From: Roseomonas sp.
GTDB taxonomy: Bacteria; Pseudomonadota; Alphaproteobacteria; Acetobacterales; Acetobacteraceae
DNA length: 64,000 bases
Direction: 5' to 3'
Assembly: GCA_020249435.1 (NCBI GenBank)
Contig: JADCFQ010000007.1
Span: 1-64,000, forward strand
Each line of letters starts with the position of its first letter. Within the stretch, counting starts at the first letter, position 1. Under the pieces are notes generated by a model that did not search any database, was not told the origin of the DNA, and was given only the letters and a program-made list of their open reading frames with translations. Position numbers and translations under genes: made by a program. This document shows, piece after piece, positions 1-9,773 of this stretch.

Positions 1-135
1 CCGGGGGGGACAAACTGATGCAGCGAAGCGGGAAGTAGCCAACCCTGGTCCACATCCCACGCTCGGAAGGTCTTGCTCATAAAACAAGTGAATCAGAAAT
101 AATACCAAAAAACTAGCGAATTCTCAGACAGGCTC

Positions 136-717
136 CTAGCCCAGCAGCAACAACGCCCCGAACCCGGCAATCGCCGCGCCACCAAAGCGGAGCGCGCCCG
201 CATACCGCGCGCTGGTGACACCAAGCGCGGCGCCAAAACCATGCAGCAGCGCGGAGCCCGCCAGCATGCCAAAAGCGGTTGGCAAGGCCGCGCCAGCAAT
301 CTCACCGCCATGCGCCAAGCCATGCACCAGCCCCGCCACCAGCACCAAGGGTAGCGCCACCGCAGGGCGGAAGGGCTGCGCCATCGCGAGCATCGCACCC
401 AGCACAATCAGGCTGCCCGCCACCGCCGTTTCAACCAAGCCAAAGCCAAGCCCGATACCGCCCATGAGGCCAAGCGCTATGCCGCCCGCCATGCCGGCCA
501 GGAACCCCAGCGGCGGCAGCCAGCCGCGCTGCCAGCCAAGCGATGCCGCCCAAAGCCCAATCGCCACCATCGCCGCCACATGATCCGCGCCCATCAGCGG
601 GTGCAGGAACCCCGCGACCATCCCATGCTCATGCCCGGCATGGGCCAAGGCAGGGCTGGCGCCAAAGGCAAGGGTGAGGAAGGGCGGGGCGGTCAGGGCA
701 AGGCGGGGCAGGGACAT
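136..717 (-). CDS. HupE/UreJ-family membrane protein
   Basis: A 193-residue, strongly hydrophobic protein. An N-terminal signal-like segment ending near ALAHAGHEHG is followed by several membrane helices. The His-rich motif after the signal, the HPLMGADHVAAMVAIG segment and a later GLVHGLAHGGE motif are hallmarks of the HupE/UreJ family, which is linked to nickel or cobalt uptake for hydrogenase or urease. The ATG at 717 was preferred over one 19 codons upstream because it gives a clean signal sequence. No urease or hydrogenase genes are visible nearby, so the metal substrate is an inference. It is the first gene in the window and reads away from dnaE. Confidence 0.85.
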   Translation of the reverse strand: MSLPRLALTAPPFLTLAFGASPALAHAGHEHGMVAGFLHPLMGADHVAAMVAIGLWAASLGWQRGWLPPLGFLAGMAGGIALGLMGGIGLGFGLVETAVAGSLIVLGAMLAMAQPFRPAVALPLVLVAGLVHGLAHGGEIAGAALPTAFGMLAGSALLHGFGAALGVTSARYAGALRFGGAAIAGFGALLLLG

Positions 718-828
718 GGTGGGCTCCGGTGACGATCCGAATTCCATCCTGGGCGCGCATCGGGCGGCAGGCAAGGGCTTTTGGCTGTGCTAACTTGACG
801 CTTCACGCGATTCCGGAACGCCATCTGC

Positions 829-3800
829 ATGTCCTTTATTCATCTGCACACGCATTCGGCCTATTCACTCTCGGAAGGCGCGATCAAGGCGGATAAGCTG
901 GCGGCACTCGCCGCCGCCGATGCCATGCCGGCGCTGGCGCTGACGGATACGGGCAATCTGTTCGGCGCCCTGGAATTTGCCGAAGCCTGCACCAAGAAGG
1001 GCGTGCAGCCCATCATGGGCTGCCAATTGGGCTTGTCGCGTGCCAGCACGGATGCTGATCGGCCCGATGCGCTCCGCCTGCCGCCGGACCCGCTGGTGGC
1101 GCTCGCCCTCACGCCGCGCGGCTTGGATAATTTGCAGCGCCTGTCCTCGCTTGGCTTCCTCAGGGAAGATGCCTCCGGCAAGCCAGCGGTATTGCTCGAT
1201 CAACTCGCGGAACATGCCGAAGGCTTGTTTCTGCTGACGGGCGGCACGCTTGGCCCGATTTCGCGCCTGTTGTTGGAAGGCCAGAAACCCGCTGCCGCAA
1301 GACTGCTTGCGCGGCTCAAGGAGGCCTTTCCGGATCGGCTCGCGGTGGAACTCAACCGCCATGGCCGGGATGAGGAAGCGCGGCTGGAACCGGCCCTGCT
1401 CGCACTCGCGCATAGCGCGCGGCTGCCGATCATCGCCGCCAATGATGTCTATTTCGCCGCACCTTCCATGTATGAAGCGCATGATGCGCTGCTCTGCATC
1501 GCTGAAGGCCGCACCATGGCGGAACGCGACCGCCGGCGCGTGACACCTGAGCATTGGTTCAAGCCGGCGGAAGCCATGCGGGCATTATTCGCGGACCTTC
1601 CCGATGCCTGCGACAATACTCTCGCCATTGCGCGCATGAGTGCGGTGATGACCGAAGCGCGCAAGCCCGAATTGCCGATCTGCCCCAAGGTGCAGGAAGG
1701 CAAGACAGAGGCCGAAACACTCCGCGCCATGGCCGAAGCCGGGCTGGAACAGCGCCTGGATGCGATGCGCCCCGCGCCGGATGAGGCAACCCGCGCGCAA
1801 TATCGCGAACGCCTGGCCTATGAAATCGGCGTGATCGAGAAAATGGGTTTTCCAGGTTATTTCTTGATTGTTGCCGACTTCATCCAATGGGCCAAGGCGC
1901 AAACCCCGCCCATTCCGGTGGGGCCGGGGCGCGGCTCAGGCGCGGGTTCGGTGGCCGCCTGGGCGTTATTGATCACGGATCTTGACCCCATTCGTTTCGG
2001 GCTGCTGTTTGAACGCTTCCTCAACCCCGAACGCGTTTCCATGCCGGATTTCGATATTGATTTCTGCCAGGATCGCCGGGATGAGGTGATTGCCTATGTC
2101 CGGCGCGAATATGGCGAAGATCGCGTCGCGCAAATCATCACCTTCGGCAAGCTGCAGGCGAAAGCGGCGGTGCGCGATGTGGGCCGCGTGCTTGGCATGC
2201 CTTATGGGCAGGTGGACAAGATCGCCTCACTTATCCCGAACAACCCGGCGAAGCCGGTGACACTCTCGCAGGCCATTGAAGGCGAAGCGCGCTTGCAGGA
2301 AATGCGCGATAGCGACGAACAGGTTGCGCGGCTGATGGACATCGCGCTGCAGGTGGAAGGGCTTTATCGCAATGCCTCCACCCATGCCGCCGGCGTGGTG
2401 ATTGGGCGGAAGCCTCTGATCGAAACCGTGCCGCTTTATCGCGATCCGCGATCCGAATATCTGGTGACGCAATATTCGATGAAATACGCCGAGATGGCGA
2501 GCCTGGTGAAGTTCGACTTTCTCGGCCTGAAAACGCTGACGGTCATTGAACGCGCGCTCGATATCCTGAAAGGGCAGGGGATTGAGGTAGATATCGCCTC
2601 CATCCCGCTGGATGATCCGAAAACCTATGAAATGCTCGGGCGCGGTGATGCCGCCGGCGTGTTCCAGTTTGAAGGGCAGGGGATGCGCGACTGCCTGCGA
2701 CAAATGCGCGCCAACCGCTTTGAGGATTTGGTGGCGGCCGTCGCACTCTATCGCCCTGGCCCCATGGCGAATATCCCGGCCTATTGCTCCCGCAAACATG
2801 GCGAGGCGTGGGAGCCGCCGCATGAGGCAATCCGGCATATCCTGTCGGAAACCTACGGCATCATGGTCTATCAGGAACAGGTCATGCAGATTGCGCAGGA
2901 TCTGGCGGGCTATTCGCTGGGTGCCGCTGACCTGCTGCGCCGCGCCATGGGCAAGAAAATCCGCAGCGAAATGGAAGCCCAGCGCAAGATTTTCTGCGAT
3001 GGCGCCGAAGCGCGTGGCATTGAACCGGCCAAGGCGGCCGAGATTTTTGACCTCATGGAACGCTTTGCCGATTACGGCTTCAACAAATCCCACGCCGCAG
3101 CCTATGCGCTGGTCAGCTATCAAACCGCCTGGTTGAAGGCCAATCACACGGTCGCCTTCCTGGCCGCTTCCATGACGCTTGATCTTTCCAATACGGATAA
3201 GCTTGCCGGCCATATGCAGGAAGCGGCACGGCTTGGCATTGCCGTGCTGCCGCCGGATATCAACCGCAGCGGCGCCGATTTCCGCGTGGAAGCGCGGGAT
3301 GATGGCAAGCAGGCGATTCGTTTCGCGCTCGCTGCCGTGAAGCGCGTTGGTGAAGGTGCCATGCGCGATCTGGTGGCGGCGCGTGATGCGGGCGGGGATT
3401 TCGTGTCACTCGCTGATTTCGCCGCGCGGGTGGACCCCAAGCTGCTCAATAAGATGCAGATCGAAAACCTGGCCCGCGCCGGCGCTTTTGAATGCCTGGA
3501 TGGCAATCGCGCCCGCGTCATGGCCGGGGCTGAGACCATCCTGCGCCGCGCGCAAGCCAGCGCCGAGGAACGTGACAGCGGCCAGATCGGCCTTTTCGGC
3601 GCCGAGCCTGGCCGGCCAGAGGCGCTTCGCCTGCCGGATGTGCCGGATTGGCAGCCACTGGATCGGCTTTCCCAGGAGGCCGAGGCGATTGGCTTTCACC
3701 TTTCGGCCCATCCTTTGGATGCCTATCGCCAGGCGCTGAAGCGCATTGGTGTGGTGCCATCCTCTGGCATTGCCGACCGCGCGAGCCGCGGCGGCGGGCG

Positions 3801-4278
3801 CGTCAAGCTGGCCGGCACGGTGGTGAATGCCAAGGAACGCACGACCAAGACCGGCAGCCGCATGGCCTGGGTCCGGGTTTCCGACACCCATGGCAGTTTT
3901 GAAGTGACTTGCTTTTCCGAGGTGCTGAACCGCAGCCGCGACCTGCTGGCCGAAGGCAGCGCCATTCTGGTGACGGCCGATCTGCGCATGGAAGGCGAAG
4001 CCTTGCGCCTGACCGCGACCGAGCTTGAAAGCCTGGATAAGGTCGCGGCCAATGCCGGTGGCGGGATCAAGCTTTGGCTGGAGGCGACCGCGACGCTTGA
4101 TCCGATCCGCGCCTTGCTGACGCGCGAAGGCCGCGGGCGTGGCCGTGTTATCCTGGTGCCGCAGCTTGGCGCCGAACAGGAAGTGGAAATCGCGCTGCCG
4201 GGCGGTTTTAATGTCGGCCCCAGGCTGATGCAGGCCATGCGGGTGGTGCCGGGTGTGGCGCAGGTTGAGGAATTCTAG
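829..4278 (+). CDS. dnaE: DNA polymerase III subunit alpha
   Basis: A 1149-residue replicative polymerase alpha subunit, normal length for DnaE1. The N-terminus carries a PHP domain opening with FIHLHTHSAYSLSEGA. The C-family catalytic acidic residues are visible in PDFDIDF (406-412, D407 and D409) and in the VKFDFLGLKT segment (D563). A QIGLFG motif at 919-924 fits the beta-clamp binding peptide. An OB-fold region (about 994-1070) starts at VKLAGTVVNAKE, and a short C-terminal tail ends at VEEF. It synthesises the chromosome in the holoenzyme. The gene looks intact; mazG follows 42 bp downstream on the same strand. Confidence 0.97.
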   Translation: MSFIHLHTHSAYSLSEGAIKADKLAALAAADAMPALALTDTGNLFGALEFAEACTKKGVQPIMGCQLGLSRASTDADRPDALRLPPDPLVALALTPRGLDNLQRLSSLGFLREDASGKPAVLLDQLAEHAEGLFLLTGGTLGPISRLLLEGQKPAAARLLARLKEAFPDRLAVELNRHGRDEEARLEPALLALAHSARLPIIAANDVYFAAPSMYEAHDALLCIAEGRTMAERDRRRVTPEHWFKPAEAMRALFADLPDACDNTLAIARMSAVMTEARKPELPICPKVQEGKTEAETLRAMAEAGLEQRLDAMRPAPDEATRAQYRERLAYEIGVIEKMGFPGYFLIVADFIQWAKAQTPPIPVGPGRGSGAGSVAAWALLITDLDPIRFGLLFERFLNPERVSMPDFDIDFCQDRRDEVIAYVRREYGEDRVAQIITFGKLQAKAAVRDVGRVLGMPYGQVDKIASLIPNNPAKPVTLSQAIEGEARLQEMRDSDEQVARLMDIALQVEGLYRNASTHAAGVVIGRKPLIETVPLYRDPRSEYLVTQYSMKYAEMASLVKFDFLGLKTLTVIERALDILKGQGIEVDIASIPLDDPKTYEMLGRGDAAGVFQFEGQGMRDCLRQMRANRFEDLVAAVALYRPGPMANIPAYCSRKHGEAWEPPHEAIRHILSETYGIMVYQEQVMQIAQDLAGYSLGAADLLRRAMGKKIRSEMEAQRKIFCDGAEARGIEPAKAAEIFDLMERFADYGFNKSHAAAYALVSYQTAWLKANHTVAFLAASMTLDLSNTDKLAGHMQEAARLGIAVLPPDINRSGADFRVEARDDGKQAIRFALAAVKRVGEGAMRDLVAARDAGGDFVSLADFAARVDPKLLNKMQIENLARAGAFECLDGNRARVMAGAETILRRAQASAEERDSGQIGLFGAEPGRPEALRLPDVPDWQPLDRLSQEAEAIGFHLSAHPLDAYRQALKRIGVVPSSGIADRASRGGGRVKLAGTVVNAKERTTKTGSRMAWVRVSDTHGSFEVTCFSEVLNRSRDLLAEGSAILVTADLRMEGEALRLTATELESLDKVAANAGGGIKLWLEATATLDPIRALLTREGRGRGRVILVPQLGAEQEVEIALPGGFNVGPRLMQAMRVVPGVAQVEEF

Positions 4279-4320
4279 GGTGATCTTATTTTTCCATAAT
4301 ATACCTTATGCGGGAAATAT

Positions 4321-5130
4321 ATGACTGAATCCTCGAGCCAAAATTCACCTGAAGCCAGGCTCCGCGCCCTGCTCGCCATCATGGCGAAGCTGCGCGATCC
4401 CAATGGCGGCTGCCCTTGGGATTTGGTGCAGGATTTCGCCTCCATCGCGCCTTACACGATCGAGGAAGGCTACGAGGTCGCGGACGCTATCGCCGCCAAT
4501 GACCCGGACAAGCTGCTGGATGAATTGGGCGATCTGCTGTTCCAGGTGGTCTATCACGCGCAAATGGCCGCTGAGCGTGGCTGGTTCGGCTTTGCCGAGG
4601 TGGCTCAATCCATTGCAGACAAGATGATCCGTCGCCATCCTCATGTTTTTGGTGAGGAAGACGCGCGCGACGCCGCCGCCCAAACCCGCGCCTGGGAGGC
4701 TCAAAAGGCCGCCGAACGCGCCGCGCGGGCGGAAAGCGGCGTGTTGGCGGGAATCCCGGATGGCCTCCCTGCCCTGACCCGCGCTGCCAAACTGACGCGC
4801 CGCGCCGCGCGGGTTGGCTTTGACTGGCCCGATGCCGACGCGGTGCTGGATAAGCTGGAAGAAGAAGCCGGCGAACTCCGCGCCGAGCTGCAAGGCGCTG
4901 ATAAGGCAAGACTTCAGGATGAGGTGGGCGATCTGCTCTTCGTGCTGGCGAACCTGGCGCGCAAGCTGGATTTGGACCCGGAAGCAGCGCTCCGTCACGC
5001 CAATCAGAAATTCACACGCCGCTTTGGCCATATTGAAGAACAGGCTGATCTTGCAGGAAAAACCCTGAATGACATGAGCCTTGGGGAGATGGAGGCTTTG
5101 TGGCAGCAGGCGAAGCAAGGTGAAAGGTGA
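4321..5130 (+). CDS. mazG: Nucleoside triphosphate pyrophosphohydrolase MazG
   Basis: A 269-residue, two-domain MazG that hydrolyses (d)NTPs to monophosphate and pyrophosphate, a house-cleaning and stringent-response-modulating role. The first domain has GGCPWDLVQDF followed by the metal-binding EEGYEVADAI...DELGDLLFQVV pattern. The second repeats the acidic motif as EEEAGELRAEL...DEVGDLLFVLANLARKL. Length and architecture match the bacterial family. It lies just downstream of dnaE and converges with greB. A small CCGTA/TACGG hairpin at 5139-5151 followed by A/T-rich sequence separates the two stops and may act as a weak terminator. Confidence 0.95.
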   Translation: MTESSSQNSPEARLRALLAIMAKLRDPNGGCPWDLVQDFASIAPYTIEEGYEVADAIAANDPDKLLDELGDLLFQVVYHAQMAAERGWFGFAEVAQSIADKMIRRHPHVFGEEDARDAAAQTRAWEAQKAAERAARAESGVLAGIPDGLPALTRAAKLTRRAARVGFDWPDADAVLDKLEEEAGELRAELQGADKARLQDEVGDLLFVLANLARKLDLDPEAALRHANQKFTRRFGHIEEQADLAGKTLNDMSLGEMEALWQQAKQGER

Positions 5131-5164
5131 ATTGAAGACCGTAACCTACGGAATTTGAAATATT

Positions 5165-5698
5165 TTATGCCACCGGATAGCTAATCCCCACCACCTCAAT
5201 CTCCTCCACCCCGGCTGGCGTGCGCAACCGCCGCAGATCGCCAACCCGCGCGCCCAAAAGCGCCCGCGCCACCGGCGCCACCCAGGAAATCCGCCCGGCC
5301 TCAGCCTCGGCCTCATCCACGCCGACAATGGTGATGGTGACCTCAACATCATCTGACGCGCGGGCATAGGTCACGGTGGCACCGAAAAACACCTGATCGC
5401 GGCGCCTCTGCTGCGCCGGGTCCACCACCTGCACCTTTTCAAGCCGCTTGGTGAGAAACCGCACGCGCCGGTCAATCTCGCGGAGCCGGCGCTTGCCATA
5501 TTGGTAATCGGCATTCTCCGACCGATCCCCAAGCGCCGCCGCCCAGGAGACGATGTCCACCACCTTCGGGCGTTCATCTTCCCAGAGCCGCTTGACCTCG
5601 GCCCGCAAGCCAGCCGCACCGGCGGGGGTCATGTAAAAGGGCGTGCCTGGGGGCAGGCCGGGCGGGCCAGCCTCCTCATCCTCATCCGGGTCGGTCAT
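5165..5698 (-). CDS. greB: Transcription elongation factor GreB/GreA family
   Basis: A 177-residue Gre factor. It has an N-terminal coiled coil (about 20-90) with the acidic-tip segment GDRSENADYQYGKRR, then the FKBP-like C-terminal domain (ITIVGVDEAEAEAGRISWVAPVARALLGARVGD). Gre factors enter the RNA polymerase secondary channel and stimulate transcript cleavage to rescue backtracked complexes. The RRLREIDRRVRFLTKRLEKVQVVD segment is more GreB-like than GreA-like. The ATG at 5698 overlaps the stop of the phosphatase gene (ATGA), which supports this start over one 11 codons upstream. A short, acidic, proline-rich N-terminus precedes the canonical fold. Confidence 0.9.
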   Translation of the reverse strand: MTDPDEDEEAGPPGLPPGTPFYMTPAGAAGLRAEVKRLWEDERPKVVDIVSWAAALGDRSENADYQYGKRRLREIDRRVRFLTKRLEKVQVVDPAQQRRRDQVFFGATVTYARASDDVEVTITIVGVDEAEAEAGRISWVAPVARALLGARVGDLRRLRTPAGVEEIEVVGISYPVA

Positions 5699-6525
5699 GG
5701 CGTGAAAAGCGCTTCCTGGGCGGCTTCCCAACTCGCGCGATCGGGGGCGCAGATCAGCCCGCCGCTGGTCAGATGCGGGCCGTAAGCGCTGCCATCAAAG
5801 CGCGCCGAATGCCCGCCGGCTTCGCGGTGCAGCAGCCAGCCAGGTGCATGATCCCAGGGCATCAGCTTGTTATAGACCAGCAAATGCGCATGCCCGCCGG
5901 CGGCCAGCCGATATTCATGCGCCGCACAACGATAGGAAACCGTGCCCGCAAGCCGCGGCAAGCGGCTGGTGACGCGGGATTTCAGCGGCTCCGGCATATA
6001 GCCCCAGGATACTGCCGCAACCATATCGCCCGGCGCGGCGGGCGCGGCCACGCGCAAATCCGCGAAACGGCGCCCTTCCGCATCGGCAAGCCAGGCCCCC
6101 TGCCCGCGCAAAGCCATCGCCGTATCATCGCCCAGCGGATCATGGATCCAGGCACCAATGATCTCACCGCGCCGGATCGCCGCCGCCATGCAGCCGAATA
6201 AAGGCACGCCGGCCGCGAAATTGGCCGTGCCATCCACCGGGTCCACCACAAAGGCCAATTCCGCATCCGCCAAGCGCCCGAGCAGAGAAGGATCAGCGGC
6301 GGTCGCTTCCTCCCCCACCACCACGCAGCCGGGGAAAAGCTTGTGCAGCCCGGCGGTAATCACGCGCTCGGCGGCCTCATCCGCATCCGTCACGAGATCG
6401 AGCGGCCCGGTCTTGCTCCGCACCGAATCCGCCCCCAGGCGGCGGAAGCGCGGCAGGATTTCCGCCCGAGACGCTGCGCGCAGCAGCAGGGCTACGTCAG
6501 CGGCCTGCGCGGCTGAAATGCTCAT
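5695..6525 (-). CDS. Inositol monophosphatase family protein
   Basis: A 276-residue member of the Mg-dependent inositol monophosphatase (SuhB/CysQ/HisN) superfamily. The metal-binding motifs are GEEAT, DPVDGTANFA and WDHAPGWLLHREAGG. The substrate cannot be told from sequence: inositol phosphate, PAP or histidinol phosphate are possible, since members are close. It is coupled by ATGA overlap both to hflX upstream and to greB downstream, so it belongs to the same leftward transcription unit. Confidence 0.9.
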   Translation of the reverse strand: MSISAAQAADVALLLRAASRAEILPRFRRLGADSVRSKTGPLDLVTDADEAAERVITAGLHKLFPGCVVVGEEATAADPSLLGRLADAELAFVVDPVDGTANFAAGVPLFGCMAAAIRRGEIIGAWIHDPLGDDTAMALRGQGAWLADAEGRRFADLRVAAPAAPGDMVAAVSWGYMPEPLKSRVTSRLPRLAGTVSYRCAAHEYRLAAGGHAHLLVYNKLMPWDHAPGWLLHREAGGHSARFDGSAYGPHLTSGGLICAPDRASWEAAQEALFTP

Positions 6526-7844
6526 TTCTGCCCCCGGCTTTCAAACCGCGCACGGTCCATGGGCGATAGCCGCACTTTAAGCCGCACCGCGTCATCGGCA
6601 TCCTGACGTTCCAGCACCTCACCATGCGCATGCAGCCAGGCAATGGCGGCACCATCAGACGGCGGCAGCACCGCATCAATTACAACAAGCTGCGCCGAAA
6701 GCCTGGCATCAATCGCGGCACGAAGCGCGGGCAACCCCTCCCCGGTCAGGGCCGAGACCGCCACCGCATCCGGGCTCCGGCGTTCCACCGCATCAATCCC
6801 GCCCAAAAGATCGGCCTTGTTCAGCACTTCCAAAACGCGGTCCGGCCAGGCCTCATCCAAGGTCGCGTCCGCGCCATCGGCCATGGCTTCCAGAACGCCC
6901 AACACATCGGCGCGCTGCGCCGCGCTATCGGGGTGCGCAATGTCGCGCACATGCAAAATCAGATCGGCGGCGGCGACTTCTTCCAAGGTGGCGCGGAAGG
7001 CTTCCACCAGCTGCGTCGGCAGATCGGAAATGAAACCCACGGTATCAGACAGGATCACATTCCGCCCCGATGGCAGTTTTATTGCGCGCATGGTGGGATC
7101 AAGCGTCGCGAAAAGCTGATCCTGCGCATAGACCCCTGCCCCGGTCAGCGCATTGAACAGCGTTGACTTGCCGGCATTGGTGTAACCAACCAGCGCCACC
7201 ACCGGGTAGGGCACGCGTTCCCGCGCGCGCCGATGCAGGCCGCGTGTCCGCCGCACCTGATCCAATTCGCGCTTGAGCCGCACAATCCGGTCCCCGATCA
7301 GCCGCCGGTCAATTTCGATCTGGCTTTCGCCGGGCCCACCCAGAAAGCCGAAGCCGCCGCGCTGGCGTTCAAGGTGCGTCCAGGACCGCACAAGCCGCGT
7401 GCGCTGATATTCCAGATGCGCCAATTCCACCTGCAAGCTGCCTTCGCGCGTGCGGGCCCTTTCGCCGAAAATCTCCAGAATGAGGCCCGTGCGATCAATC
7501 ACCTTGCAGCCCCAGGCGCGTTCCAGATTGCGCTGCTGCACGGGGCTGAGGGCAGCATCCACAATCACCACGCCCACTTGCTGGTCATGCAGCGCGCGCT
7601 TTTCGATCTCCACCTGGCCTTCACCCATCAGGGTGGAAGGCCGCCGCTCCCGCAGCGGATGGATCGCAGAATGAACGATCGTCACACCGATGGAAGCGGC
7701 AAGCCCGATCGCCTCGGCCAGCCTTGCCTCGGCGGCGCGCTTCCCCCCCACATCGCCAATGGCGCTGCGTGCGGGCTTTTCAAAAGGGAGGATGACGGCG
7801 GCGCGGGTCGGTCGCCCGGCGCCCGTTTCAGTTTCCGCCGTCAG
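6522..7844 (-). CDS. hflX: GTPase HflX, probable CTG start
   Basis: Ribosome-associated GTPase. From the GTG at 7751 the protein would have 409 residues, with an HflX N-terminal domain ([19 protein letters not shown]), a glycine-rich linker ([18 protein letters not shown]), G1 [10 protein letters not shown]3 DTVGF and G4 NKAD. The open frame continues upstream with HflX-like sequence ([15 protein letters not shown]). It has no ATG, GTG or TTG before an in-frame TGA at 7848-7850. A CTG at 7842-7844 sits six bases after an AGAGG Shine-Dalgarno-like stretch inside the end of hfq, giving about 440 residues. That start is preferred but unproven. HflX splits stalled or heat-damaged ribosomes and follows hfq as in many proteobacteria. 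Confidence 0.9.
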   Translation of the reverse strand: MTAETETGAGRPTRAAVILPFEKPARSAIGDVGGKRAAEARLAEAIGLAASIGVTIVHSAIHPLRERRPSTLMGEGQVEIEKRALHDQQVGVVIVDAALSPVQQRNLERAWGCKVIDRTGLILEIFGERARTREGSLQVELAHLEYQRTRLVRSWTHLERQRGGFGFLGGPGESQIEIDRRLIGDRIVRLKRELDQVRRTRGLHRRARERVPYPVVALVGYTNAGKSTLFNALTGAGVYAQDQLFATLDPTMRAIKLPSGRNVILSDTVGFISDLPTQLVEAFRATLEEVAAADLILHVRDIAHPDSAAQRADVLGVLEAMADGADATLDEAWPDRVLEVLNKADLLGGIDAVERRSPDAVAVSALTGEGLPALRAAIDARLSAQLVVIDAVLPPSDGAAIAWLHAHGEVLERQDADDAVRLKVRLSPMDRARFESRGQK

Positions 7845-8151
7845 AGATCACCTCTCGCTGCAAGGTCAGGCGCGTTTCAGACGCGGGCGCACCCGGCGCC
7901 GCAGCACCTGCCGCCGCCGGCACGCCATCAAACAACGAAATCGGTGCGCCCGGCATGACAGTGCTGATCGCATGCTTATAGACAAGCTGCGTATGGCCAT
8001 CGCGGCGCAGCAGCACCGAGAAATTGTCAAACCAGGTAATGATGCCCTGCAATTTGACGCCATTCACCAGAAATACAGTGACGGGCGTCTTGGATTTGCG
8101 AACGTGGTTCAGGAAGACATCCTGCACGTTCTGGGACTTTTCAGCGGCCAT
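7828..8151 (-). CDS. hfq: RNA chaperone Hfq
   Basis: A 107-residue Sm-like RNA chaperone. The N-terminus carries [29 protein letters not shown] and the Sm2 motif [10 protein letters not shown]. The core ends near residue 75, and an alanine/proline-rich tail continues to the stop, as in alphaproteobacterial Hfq. It forms hexamers that pair small RNAs with mRNAs. It lies directly upstream of hflX and its 3' end overlaps the hflX reading frame, so hflX translation is probably coupled to it. Confidence 0.97.
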   Translation of the reverse strand: MAAEKSQNVQDVFLNHVRKSKTPVTVFLVNGVKLQGIITWFDNFSVLLRRDGHTQLVYKHAISTVMPGAPISLFDGVPAAAGAAAPGAPASETRLTLQREVISDGGN

Positions 8152-8238
8152 GGGACCGGTCCTTCTTTTTGCTGGTCACCGACCAGACACGGTCCGGCGA
8201 AAACCATTTCCGGCCGCCGGCGCGCTTAGTTTGGCATG

Positions 8239-8895
8239 TCAGGCTGGTTTGACAAGTGACGAAAGCGCGACAGTCAATTCATGACAATCTGTAAATATTT
8301 GATCCGCCCCGACGGAGGCAATCCCGCCATCATGCGCCGCATCCCCCATCAGCACGGCGCGCAGCCCCGCCGCGCGCGCTGCCTGCATATCGAGCGCAGT
8401 ATCGCCGATATACCAGATATCCGGCGCGGGGCTGAGGCCAAGCGCGTCCAAGGCCATCAGAATCGGCGCTGGGCTTGGCTTATCAGCCGCCGCATCACCG
8501 GCGCCAATCAGCGGGCCGAAATGCCGATCCCAACCAAGATGCAGCGCTTCGGCGCGCAGCAACGGCCCTTGCTTGTTGGAAACCACCCCCATGGGCAGGC
8601 GCCCTGCCCCGGCTTCCAGCGCCATCGCTGCGCCGGGCATGGGGGTCAGCACCTGCAAATGGCAGGCGCGCACTTCGGCATAGAAAATATCGCGCGCCCT
8701 TTCCCAATCGGCGCCGAATAATTCCGGAAAACTCTCCCGCAAGGCACGACGCACATTGGCCAGCACCTGGCTGCGATTCCAAAGCGGCAGGCCAAATTCC
8801 CGAAACGCGGCATTCAGCCCGGCCTCAATCGCGGCCCAGCCATCCACCAGCGTATTGTCCCAATCGAACAGGATGGCGCGCGGGGCGGTATTCAT
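8239..8895 (-). CDS. HAD-family phosphatase (phosphoglycolate phosphatase-like)
   Basis: A 218-residue haloacid dehalogenase-superfamily hydrolase. Motif I is LFDWDNTLVDGW (nucleophile D), motif II is VVSNKQ, motif III is K in ADKPSPAPILMAL, and motif IV is WYIGDTALDMQAA. A helical cap follows motif I, as in Gph-type enzymes. The exact substrate cannot be inferred. The start overlaps the stop of dat by ATGA, so the two genes are probably co-translated. Confidence 0.88.
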   Translation of the reverse strand: MNTAPRAILFDWDNTLVDGWAAIEAGLNAAFREFGLPLWNRSQVLANVRRALRESFPELFGADWERARDIFYAEVRACHLQVLTPMPGAAMALEAGAGRLPMGVVSNKQGPLLRAEALHLGWDRHFGPLIGAGDAAADKPSPAPILMALDALGLSPAPDIWYIGDTALDMQAARAAGLRAVLMGDAAHDGGIASVGADQIFTDCHELTVALSSLVKPA

Positions 8896-9764
8896 GCCGC
8901 GTTGCGCATCGCCCCCTTCACATGCCGGGCGAATATCTCAAACAGCTTGCGCACCACGGGGCCGACTTCCCCATCCCCCACCGGCGCGCCATCAATCTTG
9001 GTAATCGGCTTCACGAAGGATGTGGCGGAGGTGATGAAAGCCTCTCGTGCACGGCGGAGTTCTTCCATGGAAAATGCGCGTTCTTCAAAGGCAATGCCGG
9101 CATCGCGCAATTCCGCCATCAGCGCCGCACGGGTGCAGCCGGGCAGGATGGCGTCGCTCAAGGGCCGCGTGCGGATGGTGCCGGCCTCATCCACAATCCA
9201 GAAGCTGGTCGCTGCCCCTTCCGTCACCATGCCGGTGGCTTCGTCATAAAGCACCGCTTCAATCGCGCCCTTTTCGCGCGCCGCCTGCCGCGCGAGGCAA
9301 TTCGGCAGCAGGTTCACGGTCTTGATATCGCAGCGCGCCCAGCGGAGGTCCGGCATGGTGATTGCCGACGCGCCCCAGCGATCCACATTGGTCGGATAGG
9401 GCGCGATGCGCTTGACCGTCACCACCAGGGCGGGCGGGATAGGCTTGTTCGGAAAGGCATGGTCACGCCGTGCGACGCCGCGCGTGACTTGCATGTACAG
9501 CAACCCCTCAGTCACGCGATTGCGCCTGGCGACTTCGCGCAGCACCATCCTGAGCGACGCACGCGGCATCGGCATGGGCAGGGCGATTTCGCGCAAGGAG
9601 CGTTCCAGCCGGGCCAGGTGCAAATCCTCATCAATGAAGCGGCCATCAAACAGATGCACCACCTCATAAATGCCATCGCCGAATTGATAGCCGCGATCTT
9701 CGATATTCACCGACGCATCGGGTTGCGGCACATAGCGGCCATTGACATAGGCGATGCGTGACAT
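8892..9764 (-). CDS. dat: D-amino-acid transaminase
   Basis: A 290-residue class IV PLP-dependent aminotransferase. It begins RIAYVNGRYVPQPDASVNIEDRGYQFGDGIYE, typical of D-alanine transaminases. The PLP lysine lies in CDIKTVNLLPNCLARQ and the cofactor glutamate context is EGAATSFWIVD. It interconverts D-alanine and D-glutamate, precursors of peptidoglycan. Branched-chain transaminases of the same fold are an alternative, but the N-terminal motif favours Dat. It follows ntrX by 9 bp, the usual alphaproteobacterial position. Confidence 0.9.
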   Translation of the reverse strand: MSRIAYVNGRYVPQPDASVNIEDRGYQFGDGIYEVVHLFDGRFIDEDLHLARLERSLREIALPMPMPRASLRMVLREVARRNRVTEGLLYMQVTRGVARRDHAFPNKPIPPALVVTVKRIAPYPTNVDRWGASAITMPDLRWARCDIKTVNLLPNCLARQAAREKGAIEAVLYDEATGMVTEGAATSFWIVDEAGTIRTRPLSDAILPGCTRAALMAELRDAGIAFEERAFSMEELRRAREAFITSATSFVKPITKIDGAPVGDGEVGPVVRKLFEIFARHVKGAMRNAA

Positions 9765-9773
9765 GGGGCTACC

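Noticed and set aside
2227-3213. Long leftward frame inside dnaE
   Set aside because: Antisense shadow of a clear polymerase gene; composition His/Arg/Gly-rich and no domain.
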